From contig CALDPX010000059.1 of assembly GCA_937911745.1 (NCBI GenBank), forward strand, positions 159,968 through 223,967: 64,000 nucleotides of DNA, in the 5' to 3' direction. The notes below the pieces were generated by a model. That model made no database searches. It worked only from the letters and a program-made list of their open reading frames with translations, and was not told the origin of the DNA. The position numbers and the translations under genes were made by a program. Positions 50,046-58,593 of the stretch are shown piece by piece. Every line of letters begins with the position of its first letter. Position 1 is the stretch's first letter. Source of the stretch: an uncultured Alistipes sp. (GTDB taxonomy: Bacteria; Bacteroidota; Bacteroidia; Bacteroidales; Rikenellaceae).

Positions 50046-52661
50046 CTATTTTACAGCAGAGAGAATCAACTCCTCAGCCACAGCGATAGCCTTCTCCAAG
50101 CCTTCGGGGTTCTTACCGCCTGCCGTAGCATAGAAGGGCTGACCGCCACCGCCACCCTGCATCTCTTTGGCAGCAGTGCGTACAACATCGCCAGCCTTCA
50201 CACCAGCCTTCACAAGGTTGTCGCCCACAGCAACAGCCAACTGAGGCTTGCCACCCTCGCGACTACCCAAAACGATAGCCACATCGGGATTGGCGGTGCG
50301 CAGAGCATAAACGGCATCCTTGACCATCTCTACGGGCATATCGACAATCTTCGACACCACCCTCTTATCGCCCAAGAGTTTGCCAATCTCGGCAGCCACC
50401 AATTTTGCTTTCTCGGCACGGAAGCCCTCAATCTCCTTGCGGAGATCGGCATTGTCGTCCATCATTTTGCGAATAGCCTGCAACAATACGGGCGAGCCAA
50501 CGGTCTTCTGAATCTCTTTGAGAGTCTCTTCAACCTTATAGCCAGCCTCCTCAGCCACCGAACCTGCGATAGCCTCAATACGCCTTACACCTGCCGATAT
50601 TGCGCTCTCGCTGACAATCTTGAACTGACCGATAACACCCGTTGCGCTAACGTGAGTACCGCCACAAAGTTCCACGCTCTGACCAAAGCGAATCATCCTC
50701 ACCTTGTCGCCATATTTCTCGCCAAAGAGCATCATTGCACCCGCCTTCTGTGCCTCCTCAATTGAACACTCACGGTTTTCGTCAAGGGCGTAGTTTGCGC
50801 GAATCATACGGTTAACCTCACGCTCCACCTGGCGCAACTCCTCATCGGTTACCTTCTGGAAGTGCGAGAAGTCGAAGCGCAAGTACTCGGGGCATACAAG
50901 CGAACCTTTCTGCTCAACGTGAGAGCCGAGGATATCCCTCAAAGCCTTGTGCATAAGGTGGGTTACGGAGTGGTGACGAGCCGAAGCAAGGCGGCTTTCC
51001 TCGTCTACCACTGCCACGAAAGTAGCCTCCACATTTTCGGGCAACTCCGAGACGATATGGATAGGAAGACCATTCTCCTTGATGGTATCTACAACCGCAA
51101 GAGTCTTGCCATCTGCCGAGATGACACCCTTGTCGCCCACCTGACCACCGCTATTGGCGTAGAAAGGTGTGCGGTCGAAGACAAGCTGATAGAGGGTTTT
51201 ACCCTTGGTTGTCACACGGCGGTAGCGCACGATTTTAACCTCTGCCGAGAGGTTGTCGTAGCCCACAAACTCGGTAGTAGCACCCTGTACGAGTTCCACC
51301 CAGTCATCATTCTCCACTGCGGCAGCGTTGCGCGAGCGAGCCTTCTGAGCCTGCAACTCCACGTCGAATGCCTCCAAATCGACACTCATACCATTCTCTC
51401 TTGCGATGAGTTCGGTAAGATCAATGGGGAATCCGTAGGTATCGTAGAGCGTAAATGCCGACTTGCCGTCAATTACCGAGCCGCCAGCCTTGCGAGTCTT
51501 CTGCATAACACCCTCCAAGAGGTTGATACCCGTAGCGAGGGTTTTGAGGAATGCGCTCTCCTCCTCGCAAATAACGCTTACGATAAGGTTCTGCTGAGCC
51601 CTAAGTTCGGGGAACTGCTCGCCCATCTGCTCCACAAGACCGGGAACAAGTTTGCAAATGAAAGGCTCGTTGAAACCGAGGTAAGTGTAACCATACCTTA
51701 CAGCACGGCGCAAAATGCGGCGAATAACATAACCAGCTTTCACGTTGCTGGGCAACTGACCATCGGCAATCGAGAACGCGATAGTCCTCAGGTGGTCGGC
51801 AATAACCCTCATTGCAACATCTGCCTTCTCGTCATCGCCATAGCGTTTACCCGAGAGGGCTGCAATCTCGCTAATGCGGGTCTGGAACACATCGGTATCG
51901 TAGTTGCTCTGCTTGTTCTGCAAAACCATACACAGACGCTCAAAGCCCATACCCGTATCGATATGTTTGTGAGGCAGAGGCTCCAATGAGCCGTTAGCCT
52001 TACGGTTGAACTGCATAAACACAAGGTTCCAAATCTCAATCACGAGATGGTGTCCCATATTTACCATCTCCCTACCATCCTTCTCGGCACGCTCGGCATC
52101 ACTACGCAAGTCGAAGTGAATCTCGCTACAAGGACCGCAAGGACCCGTCTCGCCCATCTCCCAGAAGTTGTCGTGCTTATTGCCAAGGATGATATGGTCC
52201 TCGGGCAGATACTGCTTCCAGATATCGTATGCCTCTTGGTCCATAGGCACACCATCCTCGGGCGCACCCTCAAATACGGTGGCATAGAGCCTATCCTTGG
52301 GCATCTTGTAGACCTCGGTGAGGAGTTCCCAAGCCCAATCAATAGCTTCCTTCTTGAAATAGTCACCAAAGGACCAGTTGCCGAGCATCTCGAACATGGT
52401 GTGGTGATAAGTGTCGTGTCCTACCTCTTCGAGATCGTTGTGCTTACCCGAAACACGAAGGCATTTCTGGGTGTCGGCAGCACGATTGTACTTTTTCTCG
52501 GCATTACCAAGAAAAATATCCTTAAACTGGTTCATACCAGCATTGGTAAACATGAGTGTTGGGTCGTTTTTCACAACCATAGGAGCCGAAGGCACAATGG
52601 TGTGCTGTTTGCTCTCGAAAAATTCAAGAAATTTCTTCCTGATTTCGTTAGATGTCATCAT
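50046..52661 (-). CDS. alaS: Alanyl-tRNA synthetase
   Basis: 871 residues, full length. Catalytic core: LMFTNAGMNQFKDIFLG near residue 33 and RKFLEFF at the start. The editing domain has the zinc motif HSVTHLMHKAL near 563 and CGGTHVSATG near 660. The C-Ala domain ends with GGGGGQPFYATAGG. It charges tRNA(Ala) and clears Ser and Gly errors. It is divergent from the M23 gene with closely interlocked promoters. Confidence 0.97.
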   Translation of the reverse strand: MMTSNEIRKKFLEFFESKQHTIVPSAPMVVKNDPTLMFTNAGMNQFKDIFLGNAEKKYNRAADTQKCLRVSGKHNDLEEVGHDTYHHTMFEMLGNWSFGDYFKKEAIDWAWELLTEVYKMPKDRLYATVFEGAPEDGVPMDQEAYDIWKQYLPEDHIILGNKHDNFWEMGETGPCGPCSEIHFDLRSDAERAEKDGREMVNMGHHLVIEIWNLVFMQFNRKANGSLEPLPHKHIDTGMGFERLCMVLQNKQSNYDTDVFQTRISEIAALSGKRYGDDEKADVAMRVIADHLRTIAFSIADGQLPSNVKAGYVIRRILRRAVRYGYTYLGFNEPFICKLVPGLVEQMGEQFPELRAQQNLIVSVICEEESAFLKTLATGINLLEGVMQKTRKAGGSVIDGKSAFTLYDTYGFPIDLTELIARENGMSVDLEAFDVELQAQKARSRNAAAVENDDWVELVQGATTEFVGYDNLSAEVKIVRYRRVTTKGKTLYQLVFDRTPFYANSGGQVGDKGVISADGKTLAVVDTIKENGLPIHIVSELPENVEATFVAVVDEESRLASARHHSVTHLMHKALRDILGSHVEQKGSLVCPEYLRFDFSHFQKVTDEELRQVEREVNRMIRANYALDENRECSIEEAQKAGAMMLFGEKYGDKVRMIRFGQSVELCGGTHVSATGVIGQFKIVSESAISAGVRRIEAIAGSVAEEAGYKVEETLKEIQKTVGSPVLLQAIRKMMDDNADLRKEIEGFRAEKAKLVAAEIGKLLGDKRVVSKIVDMPVEMVKDAVYALRTANPDVAIVLGSREGGKPQLAVAVGDNLVKAGVKAGDVVRTAAKEMQGGGGGQPFYATAGGKNPEGLEKAIAVAEELILSAVK

Positions 52662-52700
52662 AGTCTATATATTGTTAAATTACTACTTCTCTTTTCAAGG

Positions 52701-52731
52701 TTGCAAAATTACATATTTCTCTCTAAATTTG
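52701..52731 (+). promoter_or_regulatory. Promoter for the tandem M23 genes
   Basis: TTG (52701-52703), 20 bases, then TAAATTTG (52724-52731). Start near 52737, 23 bases before ATG 52760. Confidence 0.65.
52704..52711 (-). promoter_or_regulatory. -7 box for alaS
   Basis: TAATTTTG on the minus strand; it begins at the base next to the -33 element of the opposing promoter. TTTG lies 25 bases upstream (52740-52737), longer than usual. Confidence 0.45.
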
Positions 52732-52759
52732 CCATTCAAAGGAGTGCATTTTTTGCCAA

Positions 52760-53737
52760 ATGAAGAAAAAAGAGTACAAATTCAACCCTCAAACGCTCAC
52801 CTATGAGCCTGTGGAGCAACCTGCCCGATTAAAAAGATACTTTTTAATCCGCAGATGTCTGCTCTTTTTTCTTGCAGCAATGGTTATAAATCTCGTCTAC
52901 TCGCTGACATATTACACGCCCAAACTGCGTTCTCTGGAACAAGAAGGCAATCGTATTGCTCATCGTTTTGGTGTTTTAGAGTCGAGATTTGGCTCTACGG
53001 AGGCTAAACTTGCCGAACTCGCCCACCGCGACAACTACGTCTACCGTTCACTCTTTGGTGCCGACACGCTCGACGTTGCGGGAGTATATACTCCCTATGC
53101 CGAGGACGTATACAACGCCTACAACAACGATTATGACGGAGTTGTAAGGAGTGCTTGGCAGAGGCTCGATGCGCTCACTCGCCTAACATATCGCCAGAGC
53201 CTTTCGCTCGACGAGTTGCAGGTGCTGTCAAAAAACAAGGAGAAGATGGCAGCCTCCATTCCTGCCATTTGGCCCATCGATAAGCGAGATTTGAAAGGTC
53301 CCATTGGTGCTTACGGTCGACGCCTACACCCCATCTACAAACGCTACATTCAGCATAAGGGCATTGACTTTGGCGGGCGTAAGGGCGACCCTATATATGC
53401 CACGGGTAATGGCGTGGTGGTGCACTCCGAGAAGGGACTTCGCCGTAAGGGATATGGTCAGCAACTTGTCATCGACCACGGCTTTGGCTACAAAACCCGC
53501 TATGCCCACCTCAGCGAACGACTTGTAAAGGTCGGACAAGAGGTTAAGCGTGGCGAACTGATTGGTTACATGGGCTCTACGGGCGGCTCCACAGGTCCCC
53601 ACCTCCACTATGAGGTCATATATATGGGCAACAATGTAGACCCCATCAACTACTTCCGCCGAGATATGACCGAAGCCGAGTTTGACCGCATTATTGAGCA
53701 GGCGAAGACCACAACCTACGAAACACTCGAAGAGTAA
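52760..53737 (+). CDS. M23 family metallopeptidase (membrane-anchored)
   Basis: 325 residues. A cytoplasmic N-terminus of about 30 residues, one membrane helix (about 36-53, LLFFLAAMVINLVYS), a coiled coil (SLEQEGNRIAHRFGVLESRF) and a LytM domain at about 190-300. Zinc ligands HKGIDF and HLHYEV are present. In many bacteria such proteins are endopeptidases or activators at sites of growth or division. It precedes a second M23 gene by 3 bases. Confidence 0.93.
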   Translation: MKKKEYKFNPQTLTYEPVEQPARLKRYFLIRRCLLFFLAAMVINLVYSLTYYTPKLRSLEQEGNRIAHRFGVLESRFGSTEAKLAELAHRDNYVYRSLFGADTLDVAGVYTPYAEDVYNAYNNDYDGVVRSAWQRLDALTRLTYRQSLSLDELQVLSKNKEKMAASIPAIWPIDKRDLKGPIGAYGRRLHPIYKRYIQHKGIDFGGRKGDPIYATGNGVVVHSEKGLRRKGYGQQLVIDHGFGYKTRYAHLSERLVKVGQEVKRGELIGYMGSTGGSTGPHLHYEVIYMGNNVDPINYFRRDMTEAEFDRIIEQAKTTTYETLEE

Positions 53738-53740
53738 ACT

Positions 53741-54694
53741 ATGAGCAGGCGTTATAACACATACCCTCCAAGCGAAAGTCGGACCAGCAGATTCACTTCT
53801 GCTCTTGGTCGCATACTCTCCGACACACTCATATTTGGAGTGTTATTGGTGGGTGTCTACATGCTATTTACGCTTTTTGATACTCCTACGCAACATCATC
53901 AACGCAAGCAAAACGAGCGACTCTCAGCCGACCTCATCTCCATAGAAAACCGCTACGACACAGTACAACAGGTGCTCGACAATGTCATCGAAAGGGACAA
54001 AAACGTGTTTCGCATACTCTTCGAGTCGGAACCGTACGAATTCGGGGATAATTCGGCAGAGATTCGCTGGAACAACCAAAAGCGACTCTCCGCGATGAGC
54101 GAAACGGAACTCTATCGCGAACTTGGTGAGCGCATGAGCCGTTTGGAGAGTGGAGAAAGGCATCTTGCAACACTCTATCAAAGAATGGGCAAAGCAGTTG
54201 ATAGTATGGGGACAAAGGCAAATAACATTCCCGCCATTCAACCCATCATCAACACCGAACTTACGCTTCTCACCGCCCCTTACGGTATGCTTATTCATCC
54301 TTTCTACAAGAGCCTTGTTTCGCACCAGGGAGTGGACTACACCGTACCCGTAGGTTCGCGAGTCTTTGCCACAGCCGATGGCAAGGTCAAGGAGGTGAAG
54401 AGCACCAAGACCACCTCTGGACGTTATATTGTAATCGACCACGGCTCGGGCTACGAAACACAATATAGCCACCTCTCGCGCATAGACGTGAAAAAGGGGC
54501 AAAAGGTCAGCCGAGGTGATATCATAGGATTGACGGGCAACAGCGGCTTGTCACTCTCGCCCCACCTCCACTACGAGGTAAGGTTTAATGGTATGAGGGT
54601 AGACCCCATTCATTACTTCTTTATGGAACTCACTCCCCACGAATATAAACGTATGATTGAGATTGCACAGAGTGGTATGCAATCATTTGACTAA
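53741..54694 (+). CDS. M23 family metallopeptidase (membrane-anchored), second copy
   Basis: 317 residues, similar in layout to the upstream gene: short basic N-terminus, helix about 27-45 (LIFGVLLVGVYMLFTLF), coiled coil (RLSADLISIENRYDTVQQVL) and LytM domain with HQGVDY and HLHYEV. Both Zn ligand sets are intact. The pair probably arose by duplication and is cotranscribed. Confidence 0.93.
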   Translation: MSRRYNTYPPSESRTSRFTSALGRILSDTLIFGVLLVGVYMLFTLFDTPTQHHQRKQNERLSADLISIENRYDTVQQVLDNVIERDKNVFRILFESEPYEFGDNSAEIRWNNQKRLSAMSETELYRELGERMSRLESGERHLATLYQRMGKAVDSMGTKANNIPAIQPIINTELTLLTAPYGMLIHPFYKSLVSHQGVDYTVPVGSRVFATADGKVKEVKSTKTTSGRYIVIDHGSGYETQYSHLSRIDVKKGQKVSRGDIIGLTGNSGLSLSPHLHYEVRFNGMRVDPIHYFFMELTPHEYKRMIEIAQSGMQSFD

Positions 54695-54712
54695 TAATAA
54701 AACTATTAACCA

Positions 54713-55015
54713 ATGCAAATTGAAGCAGAACTTTATGTGATAATACCCCTTGCCATACTACTGATTGCTATGGGTATTTTAATACTCGTAGGCAAGGGTG
54801 ATTGGGCGATTTCGGGTTACAATACAGCCAGCCCCGAAGAGAAAGCGCAATACAACATTCGCCGCCTTAGGCTCATTATGGGTATTACAAGTCTTGCAGT
54901 TGCAGTGATTATGGTGCTTGATGCCATTCTTCATCTAAGATGGCTCATTTTCGCCACCGTACTCCCCCTCTGCATCCTTGTTTTGATACTTGGCAACACT
55001 TGGGCAAAGAACTAA
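54713..55015 (+). CDS. DUF3784 small membrane protein
   Basis: 100 residues. Helices near 7-25, 53-72 and 76-95 surround the loop GKGDWAISGYNTASPEEKAQY, which is the DUF3784 mark. Role unknown. It lies 18 bases after the M23 pair and ends at a strong terminator. Confidence 0.85.
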   Translation: MQIEAELYVIIPLAILLIAMGILILVGKGDWAISGYNTASPEEKAQYNIRRLRLIMGITSLAVAVIMVLDAILHLRWLIFATVLPLCILVLILGNTWAKN

Positions 55016-55059
55016 AACAATACGGGCAGACAATGTTGATTGTCTGCCCGTATTGTTTT
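55014..55059. terminator. Strong bidirectional terminator
   Basis: Perfect 21-bp stem (55014-55034 with 55039-55059), loop GTTG, A/T at the base on both strands. The left arm overlaps the DUF3784 stop codon. Confidence 0.9.
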
Positions 55060-55072
55060 CATAACTACCGCT

Positions 55073-55573
55073 CTACTTTTCAGCGAGTTTGATTGTTATA
55101 TCTTCGGTGGCAGTGCCTACATACCAGCCGTTCTCACCCTCCCCTTTATAATCTTGCGACCCGAAGGTAACCTCAACGGCTGCCGAAGCATAGTTGCCAT
55201 TCTGTTCGCCATCCACATCGTCTGCCACAATCTCGTGTTTGTCGCGCGGGAAGGAATTATGAGTTAACGTAACCTTACCCTCTGCTGATGTAAATCCCAC
55301 AGCCAGAGTATCGGTATAGGGCTCGTAATAGGCAATACCCGTTTCGCTATCCCAATACTGGTGTTCGCCACGTTCTATGGCACTCACACGAATACCCTCA
55401 ATGGGACTACCGCTCTCTAAATCCTCAACCTCGACATTGAAAACATAGTCGGCAGATGGGCAGCCATACATTGCCACAGGACCACGAATAATATCTTCTA
55501 TGGTTTCACACGAAGTTGCTACACTCGAAAAGCCGAGCACACCAAGCAGCCATTTTACAACTCTACTTTTCAT
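55073..55573 (-). CDS. Putative lipoprotein of the radical SAM-associated type
   Basis: 166 residues. Signal peptide with a lipobox-like ATSC (Cys about 22). MYGCPSADYVFNVEVEDLES is followed by an Ig-like or carboxypeptidase-regulatory-like fold (GSPIEGIRVSAIERGE..., GKVTLTHNSFP). The YGxPxADY pattern after the signal recalls a Bacteroidota lipoprotein family named for its frequent neighbour, a radical SAM protein; no such gene is adjacent here. The assignment is from memory of the pattern and is tentative. Confidence 0.65.
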   Translation of the reverse strand: MKSRVVKWLLGVLGFSSVATSCETIEDIIRGPVAMYGCPSADYVFNVEVEDLESGSPIEGIRVSAIERGEHQYWDSETGIAYYEPYTDTLAVGFTSAEGKVTLTHNSFPRDKHEIVADDVDGEQNGNYASAAVEVTFGSQDYKGEGENGWYVGTATEDITIKLAEK

Positions 55574-55660
55574 ATATCTTTGTTTTTAGTGGTGGACATT
55601 CAATGTATAGACACGCAAAAGCCCCATTACGTTGCACGAGCAATGATTTTTTTGTAAAAA

Positions 55661-55694
55661 AACTTGCGCCCAACACATTTATCGAGCGCAAGTT
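55661..55694. terminator. Terminator of gltX
   Basis: AACTTGCGC (55661-55669) pairs with GCGCAAGTT (55686-55694) around 16 bases, with a T-run on the minus strand (TTTTTTTAC) after it. Confidence 0.8.
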
Positions 55695-55723
55695 AATAAT
55701 TTTTGTGCGATTATGCAACTTTT

Positions 55724-57256
55724 CTACTCTGCTTTGGGCAGTGTGGCAAGGGCGGCATCCATACGGCGGAGCGACTCCTCTTTGCCAAGCACCTCACACA
55801 TATCGTACATACCGAAGCCTTTGGGCTCGCCCACAATCGTAAGCCTCCAAGCGTTCATCACCAATCCCATACCAATCTGGTTTTCGGCTATCCACGCGCC
55901 GCAAACCCTCTCCATCTCAGCAGCCGAGAACTCTTCTATGCCTGCCAAGAGACTCCTCAGCTCACCAATAATGCGGGGAGCGTCGGCTTTCCAATACTTC
56001 TTGGTAGCCTTCTCATCGTAGGCAGCGGGAGCCTCGAAGAGGAACGAGGAGAGCGACCAGAACTCCTCGGGGAAGGTTGCCCTCATCTTAATCTGCGAAG
56101 CGATTTTAACAACTTTCTCACGCTCAATGTTGATACCACGCTCGCGGAGTTGTGCCTCGTAGATGTCGGCAATCTCCTCATTGTCCCTTGCGTGCATATA
56201 CTGAGCATTGAACCAATGAGCCTTATCGGGGCTGAAACGTGCACCCGACTTGCCTACCCTCTCCAACGAGAACGCATCAATCAACTCATCCATAGAGAAA
56301 ATCTCCTGCTCGGTACCGGGGTTCCAGCCCAACAGTGCCAACATATTGATAAACGCCTCGGGGAAGTATCCGTCCTCACGATAACCTCTGGAAACCTCGC
56401 CCGAAGGAGCCACAAACTTCAAGGGGAATACGGGGAAACCCAACTTATCACCATCACGTTTACTCAGTTTACCCTGACCTGTGGGTTTCAAGAGCAGTGG
56501 AAGGTGTGCAAACTCGGGGCGGCTCTCCTCCCAACCGAAAGCACGATAGAGCAGATAGTGCAGGGGCAACGAAGGCAGCCACTCTTCGCCACGAATAACG
56601 TGGCTAATCTCCATCAGATGGTCGTCCACAATGTTTGCCAAGTGGTAGGTAGGAAGTGCATCTGCCGACTTATAGAGCACCTTATCATCGAGCGTGGATG
56701 TATTCATCTCAACGTGACCACGAATAAGGTCATCCATAGCCACAACCTCGTTCTCGGGCATCTTGAAACGAATAACCCACTGGTCGCCTCGTGCCTTGCG
56801 CTCCTCAACCTCCTCTGCCGAAAGGCGCAACGATGTGGCGAGCTTCTCGCGCACTGCATAGTTATAGCAGAAGGTTTCGCCTTTAGCCTCCATCTCAGCC
56901 CTCAGGTCGTTGAGTTCCTCGGGAGTATCGAATGCGTAGTAGGCGTTGCCCGACTCTACAAGTTGCAGGGCATATTTGAGGTAAATCTCTTTCCTTTCGC
57001 TCTGGCGGTAGGGTGCGTGGGGACCTCCCTCGCGTACACCTTCGTCAATCTTGATGCCACACCATTCGAGCGACTCCATAATATACTCCTCGGCACCGGG
57101 AACGTAGCGTGTCGAGTCGGTATCCTCAATGCGGAGGATGAAGTCGCCACCCCTCTGACGTGCAAAGAGGTAGTTATAGAGTGCGGTACGAACGCCGCCA
57201 ATGTGGAGTGCGCCCGTAGGAGATGGCGCAAAACGTACTCTTACTTTTCTGCTCAT
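55724..57256 (-). CDS. gltX: Glutamyl-tRNA synthetase
   Basis: 510 residues, class I. RFAPSPTGALHIGGVRTALYN near the start holds the HIGH-like motif (HIGG), and KLSKRDGDKLGFP near 260 is the KMSKS equivalent. The C-terminal anticodon-binding domain follows. It charges tRNA(Glu), and may serve tRNA(Gln) if no GlnRS exists. Monocistronic or upstream of a terminator at 55661. Confidence 0.96.
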   Translation of the reverse strand: MSRKVRVRFAPSPTGALHIGGVRTALYNYLFARQRGGDFILRIEDTDSTRYVPGAEEYIMESLEWCGIKIDEGVREGGPHAPYRQSERKEIYLKYALQLVESGNAYYAFDTPEELNDLRAEMEAKGETFCYNYAVREKLATSLRLSAEEVEERKARGDQWVIRFKMPENEVVAMDDLIRGHVEMNTSTLDDKVLYKSADALPTYHLANIVDDHLMEISHVIRGEEWLPSLPLHYLLYRAFGWEESRPEFAHLPLLLKPTGQGKLSKRDGDKLGFPVFPLKFVAPSGEVSRGYREDGYFPEAFINMLALLGWNPGTEQEIFSMDELIDAFSLERVGKSGARFSPDKAHWFNAQYMHARDNEEIADIYEAQLRERGINIEREKVVKIASQIKMRATFPEEFWSLSSFLFEAPAAYDEKATKKYWKADAPRIIGELRSLLAGIEEFSAAEMERVCGAWIAENQIGMGLVMNAWRLTIVGEPKGFGMYDMCEVLGKEESLRRMDAALATLPKAE

Positions 57257-57269
57257 ATAATTTTGTTTT

Positions 57270-57297
57270 GTCTAACGTCTAACGTCCAACGTCTAAC
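57270..57297. repeat. Four heptamer units between ychF and gltX
   Basis: GTCTAAC, GTCTAAC, GTCCAAC, GTCTAAC, in tandem. Related TGACGT-type segments in opposite orientation follow up to 57357. No gene is present in 57257-57380. Confidence 0.8.
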
Positions 57298-57380
57298 GTC
57301 TGTCTGTTTTCGACCGCAGGTCGCGACTTTTGACGTTCGACTTTTGACGTTTGACGTAAAGTTACTCGTTAATTTTACTC

Positions 57381-58481
57381 TTAAACATTGAAGAGGAAGT
57401 GCATAATGTCGCCATCCTGCACAGTGTACTCTTTGCCCTCGATGCCGATTTTACCAGCCTCTCTGCACGCCTTCTCGCTACCAAGAGCCACATAGTCGTC
57501 ATACTTGATAACCTCTGCACGAATAAAGCCTCGCTCGAAGTCGGTGTGGATAACTCCCGCAGCCTGAGGTGCTTTGAAACCTTTGGTGTAGGTCCACGCC
57601 CTCGACTCGTCTGCACCCGTAGTGAAGAACGTCTCCAAGCCGAGCAGTGCGTATGCGGCTTTAATAAGGCGGCTCACGCCCGACTCCTCAATACCCAACT
57701 CCTCCAAGAAAATCTGACGTTCCTCGTAACTCTCCAACTCGGCAATATCAGCCTCCGTTGCAGCTGCCACAATCAGCAATTCGGCTTTCTCCTCTCGGAT
57801 AGCCTCCCTCACAGCATCAACGTATGCATTACCCGATGTGATACTCGCCTCGTCAACGTTGCAGACATAGAGCACAGGTTTATTGGTGAGCAGACACAAC
57901 TCTGCCACCCACTTAGCATCCTCTTTATTATCTATCTCCACCGAGCGTGCAGCCTTACCCTGCTCCATAGCCTCCTTGTAGCGGCAGAGTATTTCATACT
58001 GACGCTTAGCAACCTTGTCGCCAGAGGCAGCCTGCTTTTGTGTCTTGCCGATGCGATTTTCGATGGTTTCGAGGTCTTTCATTATAAGCTCGGTGTCGAT
58101 AATCTCTTTATCTCTCACAGGATTTACCGAGCCGTCAACGTGGGTAATGTTTGCGTTGTCGAAGCACCTCAGAACGTGGATGATAGCATCCGTATTGCGA
58201 ATGTTGGCAAGGAACTTATTACCCAAACCTTCGCCCTTGGAAGCACCCTTCACCAAACCTGCGATATCCACAATCTCGATAGTCGTAGGCACCACTCGCT
58301 TAGGGTTGTCAATTTCCGCGAGTTTCGTAAGCCTCTGGTCGGGTACAGTAATCACGCCCACATTGGGGTCGATGGTACAGAAAGGGAAGTTTGCTGCCTG
58401 CGCCTTAGCGTTCGACAAGCAGTTGAAAAGGGTACTTTTCCCCACATTAGGAAGTCCCACTATGCCGCATTGTAAAGCCAT
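57381..58481 (-). CDS. ychF: Redox-regulated ATPase/GTPase YchF
   Basis: 366 residues from ATG 58481; an earlier ATG at 58514 adds 11 residues and overlaps the promoter. Obg-type: GIVGLPNVGKSTLFNCLS at the start, DIAGLVKGASKGEGLGN near 70, and NVDE near 205 (base recognition; YchF/OLA1 prefers ATP). The C-terminal TGS domain carries ATPF-like GFKAPQAAGVIHTDFERGFI (quoted in part as AAGVIHTDFERGFIRAE). It binds ribosomes. Upstream lies a divergent promoter pair. Confidence 0.95.
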   Translation of the reverse strand: MALQCGIVGLPNVGKSTLFNCLSNAKAQAANFPFCTIDPNVGVITVPDQRLTKLAEIDNPKRVVPTTIEIVDIAGLVKGASKGEGLGNKFLANIRNTDAIIHVLRCFDNANITHVDGSVNPVRDKEIIDTELIMKDLETIENRIGKTQKQAASGDKVAKRQYEILCRYKEAMEQGKAARSVEIDNKEDAKWVAELCLLTNKPVLYVCNVDEASITSGNAYVDAVREAIREEKAELLIVAAATEADIAELESYEERQIFLEELGIEESGVSRLIKAAYALLGLETFFTTGADESRAWTYTKGFKAPQAAGVIHTDFERGFIRAEVIKYDDYVALGSEKACREAGKIGIEGKEYTVQDGDIMHFLFNV

Positions 58482-58511
58482 ATAAATGTTCTTTTTTTCT
58501 AAAACTTTCGG

Positions 58512-58519
58512 CAAAGATA
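58512..58519 (-). promoter_or_regulatory. -7 box for ychF
   Basis: TATCTTTG on the minus strand, 31 bases before ATG 58481. TTTG (58546-58543) is 23 bases upstream. Confidence 0.5.
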
Positions 58520-58527
58520 ACCATAAA

Positions 58528-58559
58528 TTTGCTTTCTAAAATCAAAATTTGTAATTTTG
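58528..58559 (+). promoter_or_regulatory. Promoter for the acidic-repeat gene
   Basis: TTTG (58528-58531), 20 bases, then TAATTTTG (58552-58559): full consensus. ATG 58594 is 34 bases downstream. Confidence 0.7.
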
Positions 58560-58593
58560 AGGGATATATTAAGCGAATTTAATTTCTCGAACT

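Noticed and set aside
52760..54694. Catalytically inactive EnvC/NlpD-type activators
   Set aside because: Both genes keep the HxxxD and HLH zinc ligands, so loss of activity is not supported.
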